Shown: positions 1 through 9,800 of the stretch, one piece after another
Numbering within the stretch: the stretch's first letter is position 1
Layout: each line of letters begins with the position of its first letter
DNA from: a virus
DNA length: 26,449 nucleotides
Virus record (IMG/VR): IMGVR_UViG_3300033984_000543
Location: 1 to 26,449 of that record
Strand: one strand, 5' to 3'
Notes under the pieces: model-generated
What the model saw: the letters and a program-made list of their open reading frames with translations, nothing else
The model's database searches: none
Told to the model about the DNA's origin: nothing
Position numbers and translations under genes: made by a program

Positions 1-1340
1 TGATGTGATGCTCCATTAATTATTGATGTTATTCCAGAACCTGGCATATAAGGATTATAAGATTCATCTTCAACATTTCCTCCCCAATGACTTTGAATCT
101 TTCCACCCATAGCATAAGAAGATATTTTTCCACCATTCTCATAAGTTTGCATAGCTCTTTCACTAGGAGGTGTGTATTCTTTTAAATGTCCACCAGCTCT
201 AAACTTATGTGCATAGTCAGCAAAGTCATCAGCATTATGATCACCAAACATTGTTATCACTTGTGGGTTGTATTCAGGATTTAAATAACCACCATCTTCA
301 TAAGTAACAATATCTCCACCATTCTGTGTGTTTGCACTATATAGACTATGAAATTGATCTGATGCATTTATTCTATCTATAAATGAATTGTTTGAATTCA
401 TTCTATTTTGTGCATTTGTTTGTTTACCTGGATTTGGATCAAACATTTGAGCAGCCATTGTAAGACCCATTCCTACTGGTCCTGGAATCATACTTGCAGC
501 ATTAGCCCATGAACTATTTCCTCCCATTGCACCAGCAAGCCAATTGCCTCCACCAGTGTCACCACCAAATAAACCACCTTTACCAAATGCACTACCACCA
601 AGGAAAGGTTTGCTATCACCACCAAGTCCACCACCACCTTGATATGCTTTAACTTCATTAGGATCTTCTAGGTCTGTATAGATATCATTTCCACCATCAT
701 ATGTATTTTGTATCTCTGTTGGGTTACCACCTATTCTTCCACCATTCTGTACATTAAATACATCTGTTCCTCTTCCTTTTGCATTATACATTGCATTAGC
801 ATTTTGTATGAATCTTGGATCATCAACTCTATAATATTCGTTAGGTTGCTTTGGTGTAAATGCATTTGATATTGCAGCATCTTTTTGTACATCAGAAACA
901 TTAGCCCAAGTTTCCATTAACTTAGTTTGATCCTGTGCTGCTTTAATTCCTTCACCTGCCTTAACCATATTATTAGCAAAATTCATTGCACCTGGTACAT
1001 CAAATCCAGGACCTTTTTGTCCTGGTGCATTTTCTGGATTAGAATATCCATCATACATACCTCCTTGATTTGCTACCTGCTCATCATTAAGCCATATGTA
1101 ATTACCTTGATCATTACCAGCACCAGCATTATTAGAAGGAAGACCACCTTGATTTTGCCAATCATTGCTTCCACCAGGAGTTAATGCTCCCCAGTTCTGA
1201 GCTTTACTAATTGCAGTACCAGTTTGAGCTTTCTTAAAAGCTTTACCATGCACTTTCATGAATGCTGCTTCAGATGGATATTTCTTATAGAACTCCTTCT
1301 CAGATTTAACTCCTGCTATTTTTAAAATTTGTGCCTTCAT
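1..1340 (-). CDS. crAss-like cargo/ejection-type virion protein, partial (runs off left edge)
   Basis: The ATG is at 1338-1340, 1 nt after the stop of the gene before it, and the frame stays open to position 1, so about 446 N-terminal residues are visible and the stop lies outside the window. It begins MKAQILKIAGVKSEKEFYKK, a start I associate with large crAss-like virion proteins. A Gly/Ala/Pro-rich stretch around GNWLAGAMGG and IPGPVGMGLTMAAQMF could be membrane-active. Further on are N-G-G and Y-E-D-G-G motifs and a block reading GGHLKEYTPPSERAMQTYEN followed by W-G-G and S-Y-N-P-Y, which matches my memory of crAss-like cargo proteins. Such proteins are packed in the capsid or tail and delivered with the DNA. 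It follows another protein of this class in the same operon. Lineage and class are fairly secure; the exact role during infection is inferred. Confidence 0.8.
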   Translation of the reverse strand, partial: MKAQILKIAGVKSEKEFYKKYPSEAAFMKVHGKAFKKAQTGTAISKAQNWGALTPGGSNDWQNQGGLPSNNAGAGNDQGNYIWLNDEQVANQGGMYDGYSNPENAPGQKGPGFDVPGAMNFANNMVKAGEGIKAAQDQTKLMETWANVSDVQKDAAISNAFTPKQPNEYYRVDDPRFIQNANAMYNAKGRGTDVFNVQNGGRIGGNPTEIQNTYDGGNDIYTDLEDPNEVKAYQGGGGLGGDSKPFLGGSAFGKGGLFGGDTGGGNWLAGAMGGNSSWANAASMIPGPVGMGLTMAAQMFDPNPGKQTNAQNRMNSNNSFIDRINASDQFHSLYSANTQNGGDIVTYEDGGYLNPEYNPQVITMFGDHNADDFADYAHKFRAGGHLKEYTPPSERAMQTYENGGKISSYAMGGKIQSHWGGNVEDESYNPYMPGSGITSIINGASH

Positions 1341-1341
1341 A

Positions 1342-4300
1342 TTAATTATATTTGTTCAACCATCCACCTGGTTGTGGTTTGTTATAGTTTGTAAAGTTAG
1401 TCAATTGATCTAAGTTCTCCAAACCTTTTTGTTCTTGTCTAATGTTTCCTCCTTGCTTTAATCTAGTGAAATATATATTTGGAACTTCATACTGATTATT
1501 ATTATATGTTGCTCTAGGTAATTTCTTGCCTGATAGTTTTTCTAGTTGTTCAATTTTAGAATTTATATCTTTTAAAGCTAATTTAGGCATATTGTTAGTA
1601 TATCCCAAACTATTTAAACTAGCTTTACCTGATTGAACATTTACATCCACTATTCCTTTCTTGAACATCATTGCTCCTGCATCAAGTGTAAGAGGATATG
1701 AATCTGTACTAAGACTACCTGAACCAATGAAGTTAGTACCTTTAGAAGAATTTTCAACTCTGTTAATAGCTTGTCTTAATTGTGTTGTAGTACTTCCTTG
1801 TGATTTAAGTCCACTGTAAATTTGATTACCTCCAGCATCAAGAACGTATTGTCCAGTAGAAGTATACATAGGTTCATAAGCATAATTAGTTTTTGCCATA
1901 CCTATTAATGATTGTGGAGAATTTGAAGGAGTTTGATAATCAATAGAATTGTCTCCAAAATTCTCTGCATAACTTCTTCCTATCTTTTTTACTAAACTTT
2001 CATTACCTGTTGGAGCTGCTAACTTAGTTTCATTTAATGACGGTCTTCCAAGATCATCAACCTCTGTGAGATCTTTTATACCTAAAGGATTACTCACTAA
2101 ATCAACTTGATTTTTATCTGTAGCAGGAACAATATTTTTGTATTTATCAAGTAGTTCTTGTTTTGTAACTCCTAATAATCTTTCTACAACAGCGTCATCA
2201 AGTTTTAATATTTCTTTATTAATTTTAACTAATGCTTCAGGGTCAGTCATTATTTTATTACGTTGCCCAAACATTGCAGCTTCGTATTTACCTAACTCAC
2301 GAATAGCAGCAATAGTTTCTTTTTCTTTTGCAGAGTATTGAACAGGTTGTGTAGGAAGTTCTTTCTTCCCAATAGATTTAACAAACTCTTTAATTATCTC
2401 AGCATCTTTCTTTTTGTTATAGATAGATATTTTCTGAGCTTTTGTTAAATTATCTTTTATTACTTTAGTGAATGTTTTTCCTTCTGGTAGAGCATTAGCA
2501 AACTCTTTTATTAAACGATGAACTTCTTCTAATGTACCTGGTTCCCCAGTACCATTTGTAATTTCTTGGATTCTCTTACCAAGAGGTGTTTTAGCAATTT
2601 TACCTTGAATGTTTAATGATTGTCTAGCTGCTTCGGATGGTTCCATTATATTTTGTAAAGCCATTCGATAATTATAATTTGCATTACCTATATAACCATC
2701 TAAATCTCCTACCGATTGAGGCATATAACTAGGAGAAACGTTATCATAAGAAGTTCTAACATTATCAATGTTATCTGTTAATTGAGTTAACTCACCTGTT
2801 TTATCAGTCTTAACATTTTGTAAATATTTTAAATGATCATATGTATCACCAATATTACCAGCAACATCTTTTCCAAACTGTTTAACTTTAGGAGCAACCT
2901 CAGAAACAGTCTCAGATAGTTTACTTATATTTTGTGGTATGTTTGCAATAGCACCTGGAGCTTTCACAACTAGTTTAGTTAATCCAGGAAGTGCTTGATA
3001 TGTCATTGGATTAAAAGCCATTGATTCCATAGGACTAACGTTACCCATTCTTTGCATACCTAATGTAGGTGTTTCTCTAAAATCTTCATATGAAGACATA
3101 TTAGTATTCTTCAAATAGTTTGCTACAGCATTACCTGGTAAGTTTAAAGGAGCAAACGCTTTAAATCCAGAAAGGTTTGCATTTCTATCTTCTTCTTCTT
3201 CTTGTGGTGTTAGACCAGCAATAGGAAAGTTTAATGGATTACCAGGAAGCAATGTATTTCCAATCTGTTGTAAACCACTTAATCCTTCAGAAAACTCATT
3301 TGGATTTAACTGTGAAGAGTATTCAGAATTGATTAATGCTTCTCTTTCATTTGGTGTAAGATTATAAATCCAATTATCTCGTTTGTTTAAATCAAACCCT
3401 CTTTGTTTTGCAATCTTTTCTAAAGCATTTGTGTTTCTATCATAATCATAGTTAGCGTTTATATCACGCAATACAGTCTCAGGGAAGTTAGTTCTATCAA
3501 TACCAAACCAATTACTTTCACCAAGTCCTTTTATGTATTCATCTTTCTTCTGATTAATGAAAGCCTCTCTACCATTCTTCTTATCATACTCAGCTCTTGC
3601 TTTTGATAATGGTGTACTCTTTCCTTTAACTACAACATCCTCAAGTTGTCCACCAAACATAGGTATATTATTTTCTCCTGCATTAGGAACTTGTATCTGT
3701 CCTTCCTTATAAATTTTTGCATACTCTGGAGAAGCTGTATTTATAGTTTCAATATCACCTTCTTCATTTTTTAATTTTATATTCTTACCTTCTTGAGCCA
3801 TAGGATATTCTGTAAACTTTTTTGCTCCTGGAAACTTTTGTGTTCCTGTATTAGGTTGTACTAATCTAGGCTTACCTTTATCTGGAACTACATATAACGG
3901 TATATCACCGTACCCATGTGTTGCCATTGTATCTCCTGATATTTCTGTTATCTCTCCTGGATGATTCCATTGTCCCATATCATCTTTAATGACTCCTCCA
4001 TCTTCATAGCTATCTAACCATCCACCATTTTTACTAATACTCTTAGGTTTCCAATCTAATCCCTCTTGATAGTATTTCATCTCTTGACCATTCTGTGCAG
4101 AAGCATCTGTTACATCAGTTTGATTTCTACGTGGTCCTTTACTTGGTGCACCATGTCTTGCATACATATTTCCTGTAGCTCCAGGAATAGACATTCCCAT
4201 CTGTGCTTGAGGAACATAATTAACTGGATAGACAAATCCACCCATTTGAAACTGACCCCCCCATGCAGGAGAATAATCTCTACCTTTGGTGTTATTACCC

Positions 4301-4386
4301 ATACCAACAAATCCTTCTGGTAATGATACAGAGGAATTGTTTTCATTTGCTTTTGTTCCGTAATTATCTAACCAACCTTTTGCCAT
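1342..4386 (-). CDS. crAss-like cargo protein with G-W-L-x-x-Y motifs
   Basis: A 1014-residue protein starting 1 nt after the preceding stop. The motif G-W-L-[DN]-x-Y occurs three times: at residues 4-9, at about 121-127 (followed by E-D-G-G) and at the extreme C-terminus (GGWLNKYN). After the second copy comes D-M-G-Q-W-N-H-P-G-E-I-T-E-I and a downstream T-E-Y-P-M, a block I recall from crAss-like cargo proteins placed just after the muzzle gene. Residues about 270-1000 are charged and helical in appearance, with Lys/Glu-rich segments. There is no catalytic motif I recognise. Family knowledge suggests a capsid- or tail-stored protein ejected into the host. The terminal W-L-x-x-Y motifs at both ends may be docking peptides; that is inference. 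Lineage confidence is good, mechanism unknown. Confidence 0.82.
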   Translation of the reverse strand: MAKGWLDNYGTKANENNSSVSLPEGFVGMGNNTKGRDYSPAWGGQFQMGGFVYPVNYVPQAQMGMSIPGATGNMYARHGAPSKGPRRNQTDVTDASAQNGQEMKYYQEGLDWKPKSISKNGGWLDSYEDGGVIKDDMGQWNHPGEITEISGDTMATHGYGDIPLYVVPDKGKPRLVQPNTGTQKFPGAKKFTEYPMAQEGKNIKLKNEEGDIETINTASPEYAKIYKEGQIQVPNAGENNIPMFGGQLEDVVVKGKSTPLSKARAEYDKKNGREAFINQKKDEYIKGLGESNWFGIDRTNFPETVLRDINANYDYDRNTNALEKIAKQRGFDLNKRDNWIYNLTPNEREALINSEYSSQLNPNEFSEGLSGLQQIGNTLLPGNPLNFPIAGLTPQEEEEDRNANLSGFKAFAPLNLPGNAVANYLKNTNMSSYEDFRETPTLGMQRMGNVSPMESMAFNPMTYQALPGLTKLVVKAPGAIANIPQNISKLSETVSEVAPKVKQFGKDVAGNIGDTYDHLKYLQNVKTDKTGELTQLTDNIDNVRTSYDNVSPSYMPQSVGDLDGYIGNANYNYRMALQNIMEPSEAARQSLNIQGKIAKTPLGKRIQEITNGTGEPGTLEEVHRLIKEFANALPEGKTFTKVIKDNLTKAQKISIYNKKKDAEIIKEFVKSIGKKELPTQPVQYSAKEKETIAAIRELGKYEAAMFGQRNKIMTDPEALVKINKEILKLDDAVVERLLGVTKQELLDKYKNIVPATDKNQVDLVSNPLGIKDLTEVDDLGRPSLNETKLAAPTGNESLVKKIGRSYAENFGDNSIDYQTPSNSPQSLIGMAKTNYAYEPMYTSTGQYVLDAGGNQIYSGLKSQGSTTTQLRQAINRVENSSKGTNFIGSGSLSTDSYPLTLDAGAMMFKKGIVDVNVQSGKASLNSLGYTNNMPKLALKDINSKIEQLEKLSGKKLPRATYNNNQYEVPNIYFTRLKQGGNIRQEQKGLENLDQLTNFTNYNKPQPGGWLNKYN

Positions 4387-4387
4387 T

Positions 4388-5254
4388 TTACTTATAAGAT
4401 ATTTGTGCAGGAGTAGTTATGAACTGACTCACTAGATGCGTTGTATTACTATTATCAAGTATATGTCTCACTTTTAATTCTTTTGCTCTTAGCGTTGCTT
4501 TCTTGAAGCTTCTAGGACCATAGTCCATATTCTTTTGATTCACTATCTTATCTATTGAAAGACTCTCACATGATGTAGTGAATAATGGAATCTGAGAACT
4601 TATCTCTGCAGCCCAGAATGTATTGTACTGGTAGAAGTTATCACTCTTAGTGTATGTGATAGTTTTGCTCTCAGCATTAAGAATAGGATATTGCATGTAA
4701 GCTTTCATGTTATGAAGAGGCTTAGCTACAAGCTCAAGTATTCCAGAACTCTGTTGTCCATTATATAAGACAGCTTTATTAAACCATTGATCATTTGTTT
4801 CTATCCTTGTGTTATCATCAAACACACCATCAAATATAGGAAGATATTTATATGCCTTAGTATAATCTTTTACATTCTGAAGAATTTCATCTTGGAATTG
4901 ATATGAAAAAGGATACTCAATGATATATGGTTCTATGTGTCCATAGAATTCATTATACTTTTGTATGTTTGTTAAATGTCTCCATAAACATCCAGTTACA
5001 GATTGTGTATATTTTATATTCTGATACTCTACTATATTGATAGGTTTAAGTGGAATAACAACAGAGAGAGTACACTCACCTGTAGAGGTAAGAATAACTT
5101 CATTTACACTAACATCAACTACATAACTTATACCTTCAATCAATGTTTTTCTAGAAACATTTTCAGCTATAATATTACCAAAAGGATCAGTGATGGTAAA
5201 TGGTCCAGCAGTTGGTCCAGTTTGTATTAATTTTATGGTTATAACTTTTGTCAT
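4388..5254 (-). CDS. C-terminal piece of split muzzle protein behind a G-P-F module
   Basis: A 288-residue product of two parts. Residues 1-72 are the G-P-F module (GPF at 17-19, later S-T-G-E-C-T), homologous to the N-termini of the 298- and 85-residue proteins at 15942-16838 and 15665-15922. Residues about 85-288 (W-R-H at 91-93, F-Y-G-H-I-E-P-Y-I-I-E-Y-P, then Y-N-G-Q-Q-S-S-G, D-N-F-Y-Q-Y-N-T-F-W, L-R-A-K-E-L-K-V-R-H, ending P-A-Q-I-S-Y-K) look like the C-terminal region that normally ends crAss-like muzzle (P22 gp10-like) tail proteins. I infer that this gene carries the detached C-terminus of the 1749-residue protein. The ATG follows the preceding stop by 1 nt (TAAGATG), so translational coupling is likely, and it lies in a different frame from its upstream neighbour. 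Confidence 0.8.
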   Translation of the reverse strand: MTKVITIKLIQTGPTAGPFTITDPFGNIIAENVSRKTLIEGISYVVDVSVNEVILTSTGECTLSVVIPLKPINIVEYQNIKYTQSVTGCLWRHLTNIQKYNEFYGHIEPYIIEYPFSYQFQDEILQNVKDYTKAYKYLPIFDGVFDDNTRIETNDQWFNKAVLYNGQQSSGILELVAKPLHNMKAYMQYPILNAESKTITYTKSDNFYQYNTFWAAEISSQIPLFTTSCESLSIDKIVNQKNMDYGPRSFKKATLRAKELKVRHILDNSNTTHLVSQFITTPAQISYK

Positions 5255-5255
5255 C

Positions 5256-6815
5256 TTAAGGAGCAGTTGTAGTGGTTGTTGTTGTTGGTACTATAGTAGT
5301 AGTAGTTGTGGTTGTTGTTACATCTTTAATAATAGGACTAACTACACATGTTCCAATTTGAGTTGCAGAATTTATACTTGATAAATCAATACTATATCCT
5401 AAATTTAATAATACAAAAGGAAATGCTTTAATTATTACATACATATTTCCAGATGCATCTGTAACATAAATATCACAATCACATTCAAATAATGTTACAC
5501 CCCCTACACTTCCAATATTAATATCAAGTTCAAGTGTTCCTGTAGAATAATTGTATTGTGATATGTAATAATCAGAACTTGTCATATCTCTATTGATTAT
5601 AATTATCTGACCTGTCTGCACATATAACGGATTACCATAAGCAACTCTATTTAATAGCAATGTAAACTTAATAGTGGCAGATGCTGTTAATGTAGTGATG
5701 TCTAATTCTGTAACCTCTTGTTGAGATGGTGTATCATTTATACCAATCAATGTAGTGTTATTTAAAGCAACAATTCCAGATGAAGTAGTAAATCCTCCAG
5801 GAAGAGTTATTGTTCTATTAAATGTTGCAGCAAATGGATTTAATACTATGTTCCATTCTTTTATATCAGTATCAATAGACCAGAATCTATTTGTTGTCAT
5901 AGCTATACCTGCAGATGATACATATCCTGGTACAGTTAATGGACTTACAACATTTAATACTTGATCTAAATAGTTTATAGTATCATTAGCTGATAATAAT
6001 ATTCCACAACATTCTGTTAATATAGGTAGAGTGGTGGTGGTGCTAGTTGTTGGACCACAATCACATGTTGATATTTCTACAACTACACCTCCTACAACAT
6101 GATAAAAAATATCAAATGTACGTGAAGAATCTGAAAGATACCATCCATCAGGAACAAATGTACAATCAAGACTATCTCCATAATAAACTATGTTACCAAT
6201 TTCTAATTCAGTTGATGTAGTGGTAGCATACACATTAAATGTATTTAATGTACCATCAAGTGGATTAGCACTAATATATTGAACAACAGGCGAAGCATTA
6301 CATGCATCTTGTAAAGTGGCAATGAATATTACTTCTGGATCTGTTCCTAATGTATATCCTTGTGTAAATATAAATTGAGTTAATAAATTATAAGGTCTTT
6401 GACATATAGTAGTAGTTGTTGTTGGAGGTACAGTGATAATTGCATCACCTACTAATTCACAACTTGTTGTAATTCCTATTCCTACAAGTGTACAATCTAA
6501 CACTGTAGTGGTAGAAGTAGTTGTAGGAGGAGAATAAAAAGTTGTAGTTGATGTAGTGCTAGGTGCCACTTTATTTAACACTCCAGCAATAGCTTTAAAC
6601 CCACCAGCATCAGCATCATCACAACATCCATTAAGTCCTGAATAAAAGAAATTGTTTTCTCCTATATAGAAATTAGGGATGTAGCTATGAAATGATATCC
6701 ATGTTTTAGTGTTTAAATTAAATGACATAGTCCAACTCTTATTACAGAAGTAGTCTGGGTCATTTAAATAAACTTGTGTTCTTAACACTACTGGTGTTTG
6801 TATTTCCTTAGCCAT
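5256..6815 (-). CDS. Middle piece of split muzzle protein carrying Thr/Ser-linked accessory domains
   Basis: A 519-residue product. Residues about 8-65 (D-Y-F-C-N-K-S-W-T-M-S-F, then W-I-S-F-H-S-Y-I-P-N-F-Y and a closing F-Y-S-G) look like an internal segment of crAss-like muzzle proteins that normally lies between the end of the 1749-residue gene's body and the start of the 288-residue gene's second half. The rest is foreign to that family: Thr/Ser linkers at about 85-105, 129-137, 253-263 and 499-519; a paired C-x-L-V-G micro-motif; a beta domain (about 138-252) with a G-W-Y and G-V-V-V-E-I-S-T-C ending; and a longer domain (about 264-498) with F-W-S-I-D, N-R-T-I and Y-I-S-Q-Y-N-Y-S-T-G-T-L-E motifs that reads like a small beta-propeller. 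It ends in bare linker. The start is 4 nt after the previous stop. Confidence 0.75.
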   Translation of the reverse strand: MAKEIQTPVVLRTQVYLNDPDYFCNKSWTMSFNLNTKTWISFHSYIPNFYIGENNFFYSGLNGCCDDADAGGFKAIAGVLNKVAPSTTSTTTFYSPPTTTSTTTVLDCTLVGIGITTSCELVGDAIITVPPTTTTTICQRPYNLLTQFIFTQGYTLGTDPEVIFIATLQDACNASPVVQYISANPLDGTLNTFNVYATTTSTELEIGNIVYYGDSLDCTFVPDGWYLSDSSRTFDIFYHVVGGVVVEISTCDCGPTTSTTTTLPILTECCGILLSANDTINYLDQVLNVVSPLTVPGYVSSAGIAMTTNRFWSIDTDIKEWNIVLNPFAATFNRTITLPGGFTTSSGIVALNNTTLIGINDTPSQQEVTELDITTLTASATIKFTLLLNRVAYGNPLYVQTGQIIIINRDMTSSDYYISQYNYSTGTLELDINIGSVGGVTLFECDCDIYVTDASGNMYVIIKAFPFVLLNLGYSIDLSSINSATQIGTCVVSPIIKDVTTTTTTTTIVPTTTTTTTAP

Positions 6816-6819
6816 TATA

Positions 6820-9800
6820 TTAATTTTTTATTAAACGAACAGAATGTTGAGTTTGTGCTTCTTGAGAACCAAGATTAGCTGTAGTATCAGTATTTCTAAA
6901 GAATATTCTACCACCCATATCAAATCCAGAAGATATACTATAATCTGAATTCCAAAAATATCCATTATATCCTATATTTGCAGGAGGGTGTGTAACTGTT
7001 CCATTTGCAAGCTGCACTCCTCCTGGCAATGCAGTGAAGCCACTAGTATTATCAGCTGGATTAGGACTGAGCCAAAGACTAGTTCCTGTTTGTTTTAAAT
7101 GTCCTCCAGCAACAGAACTTCCACCTAAACAATCTATTACAGTTTGATATTGTGAGGATGAAGGAACATTGTAACCTATTGGAGCAAATTGTTTTCTTAA
7201 TGTAGGATTTAATCTAGATGCAGTGTCATAAACACCAGCTACTGCCCACCAATTATATAGTTTTCCATAAATAGGACCGTTAGCTGGATCAAACGCAGCA
7301 TATGACCAACATCCTATTCTAGCTGCTGCATAAGCAGTTAGTTCATTTTGATTATTTGCTTGAGGAATAATAGTTCCATCTCTATATGTTACAATATCAA
7401 CATTTTTAGATGTCCAATTCACTCCACATATATTTACTACTGGATATAATGTAGTAGAAGTTGTAGTGGTTGTACTTGTACTAGTAGAGGTAGTGGATGT
7501 AGTACTACTTGTACTACTAGACGTAGTGCTTGTTGTAGGTGTATAAATAGTTGTTGTAGTAGTAGTTGATGGAACTACAACATATACAGTTTTCTCAACA
7601 TAGAACTCTTTAGTTATAGGATCATATTTTACATCTTTATCAACTGGAATATAATCTAGTTTGGTAATTATAACTCTTTCAAACTTGCTATCATATACAC
7701 CATGTAATCCAATACCATTAAAATTGTTATCTGTATCAACTCCTGGAATAGTAATTGTTTTACCACCTATAGTTTCTTGATGTGTTGGAAAATATCTAGA
7801 GATTTCAAATGATAAGTGATCTGTTAGGAATCTATTTACACCAGAACCAAATCCTCCTATCTCTTCAATCTTTGTTCCTTCAACTAAAAATACTTGTCCT
7901 CTTTTAGCATCCACTGTAATTTGTCCTTGAGGAATCTTAAGGAAGAATTTATTCTGACTTCCTACATATCCAAGATCTGTTTCAGCAAAATCAATTGGTA
8001 CAGCACTAAATATATTAGGGTTACCCAAATAAGCTGCTTGAGGATTACTTGTATTCATTGTTAATAAATTATTATATAACAATGATTTATTTTCAAATCG
8101 AGCAAGTATAGATTTATTTTGAATACCATCTAATGATATTAGATTACCATAGTTTTGAGGAAAATCAAATAATGATAATGGAGAATAGCTTAACCAATTA
8201 TTTACTCTTACATCAACATTGTTAACCTGAGGATCTGAATATACCACTCTAAATGGATAATATGTAAAGCATAAATCTGATGTCCAATCTGCTGGTAGAT
8301 GTGAAAAGAAGTTCTCTTTATTTTGTTTAGAGAATGTTACATTATAAAAATATGTATTATCATAAGCAATTGTTGTAAACTGTTCTTGTACCCAATCATC
8401 TGGAATACTTGTACTAACATGTGGCCAGAAGTTTCCTTCTCTATCATTAAATGCTTGACGAAGATCTACATTATAATTAGACTCACAATAGAAACTAGGA
8501 ATTCCATATGCAAACAAATAGAAATATCCATCATAAAATGTTCTATATGTACCAGTTCCACCATCAACGGTTGATGATATATCTTCAGGATAATTATAAC
8601 AATCAAAACTATGTGCTTTAATTGATACAATATTTATTAAACTCTTATATGTATATAGAATAGATCTAGCAGAATGCCAGAATTTTGGATAGGCTATATT
8701 ACCAATCTCATCATAGAATATATCACTATCATCTATTCCATTCACTCTATTATCTAAGAAGAATGGAAGTTTTGTTTTGTAAGCAAATTTATTTATAAAT
8801 GTATCTCCACCAAACACTACATCATCAGAATAAGAACTTATATTAAACATTCTTTGAAATCCTGTATCTACTGTTTCATAAGAATATATTTGTCCCCATT
8901 GGTTTACAAATATATTTTTTATTGATGCATAATAAGATACCACTTTAATATCTCTTTCTTTTTCAGGAGTGTTACAATAGTTTATTTTTTCACCTGCAAC
9001 AACTACATCACATGCACCTTTTCCTCCAATAATAAATCTTGAATACTCTGATATTAATGATGTACCATTAGAATCTAAAAGACTTGGTGTTTTGTTAGGA
9101 AATGGAAGAGGATCATATTTATCTATTGTTTTTGTATAGATAGAAGATTCTCTTTGGAAATTATTAATATTTTTATCATCACCAACATTCAATACTCCTG
9201 GATTCAAATATGTATTTATATCAAGTTGTCTTTGTTTAATACCTGTTAGAGTTCCTGATGTAACATTATTACCTATATCTGCAGAGTAATCATAACTAGC
9301 TATAGAGTTAAATGATTGAGCATAGTTCTTTCTTGTAATACCATTTATATAAATAGTTAAGTATGCTTGATAAGCTGTAAATACAGCTGTCATATCTACT
9401 GGACTTGATGCAATAAGAAATGAACTATCTAAAGCATCTTCTTGAGCTTGTTTAGATAGAAGTCTATATTTAGCATTTCCTTTCACTGGAACAAAATGTG
9501 CCACTCCTGCACCAAACATTACATTTTCTAACTTAAGAACATTTCCTAAGAATGGTTGTGAGAATGATGTATCAGGAGAATTAAGTACTTGTCTTCTTGC
9601 AGACTCTGGTTTATTAATAGGTGGAACTGGTTTTGATTGTCCACAAGTTTCATTTAATGGAGATCTTCTACTATAGTTTCCATAACAAGTATTTTTAACA
9701 AAAGGTGGTAGTTCACCAAGAGCTAAAGGAAGAGGATATACAGGTTCTCTTGTACATACAGCTTCAGCACTTCCAGCATATCCATCTCTATTTTCATAAT

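Noticed and set aside
927-1184. 85-residue plus-strand ORF
   Set aside because: It lies inside the partial cargo gene, which has clear family motifs on the minus strand; the plus-strand translation shows no recognisable domain.
5250-5320. Programmed frameshift joining the 519- and 288-residue ORFs within the Thr linker
   Set aside because: The alternate frame meets a TAG stop within the linker about 20 codons upstream, only the last ten codons are open, and no slippery heptamer with a following structure is seen. Coupled restart at TAAGATG is simpler.
6820-7446. Target of a diversity-generating retroelement, since the FISUMP fold is lectin-like
   Set aside because: No reverse transcriptase, no template repeat and no adenine-biased variable repeat pair is visible in the window; the element could still lie elsewhere in the genome.
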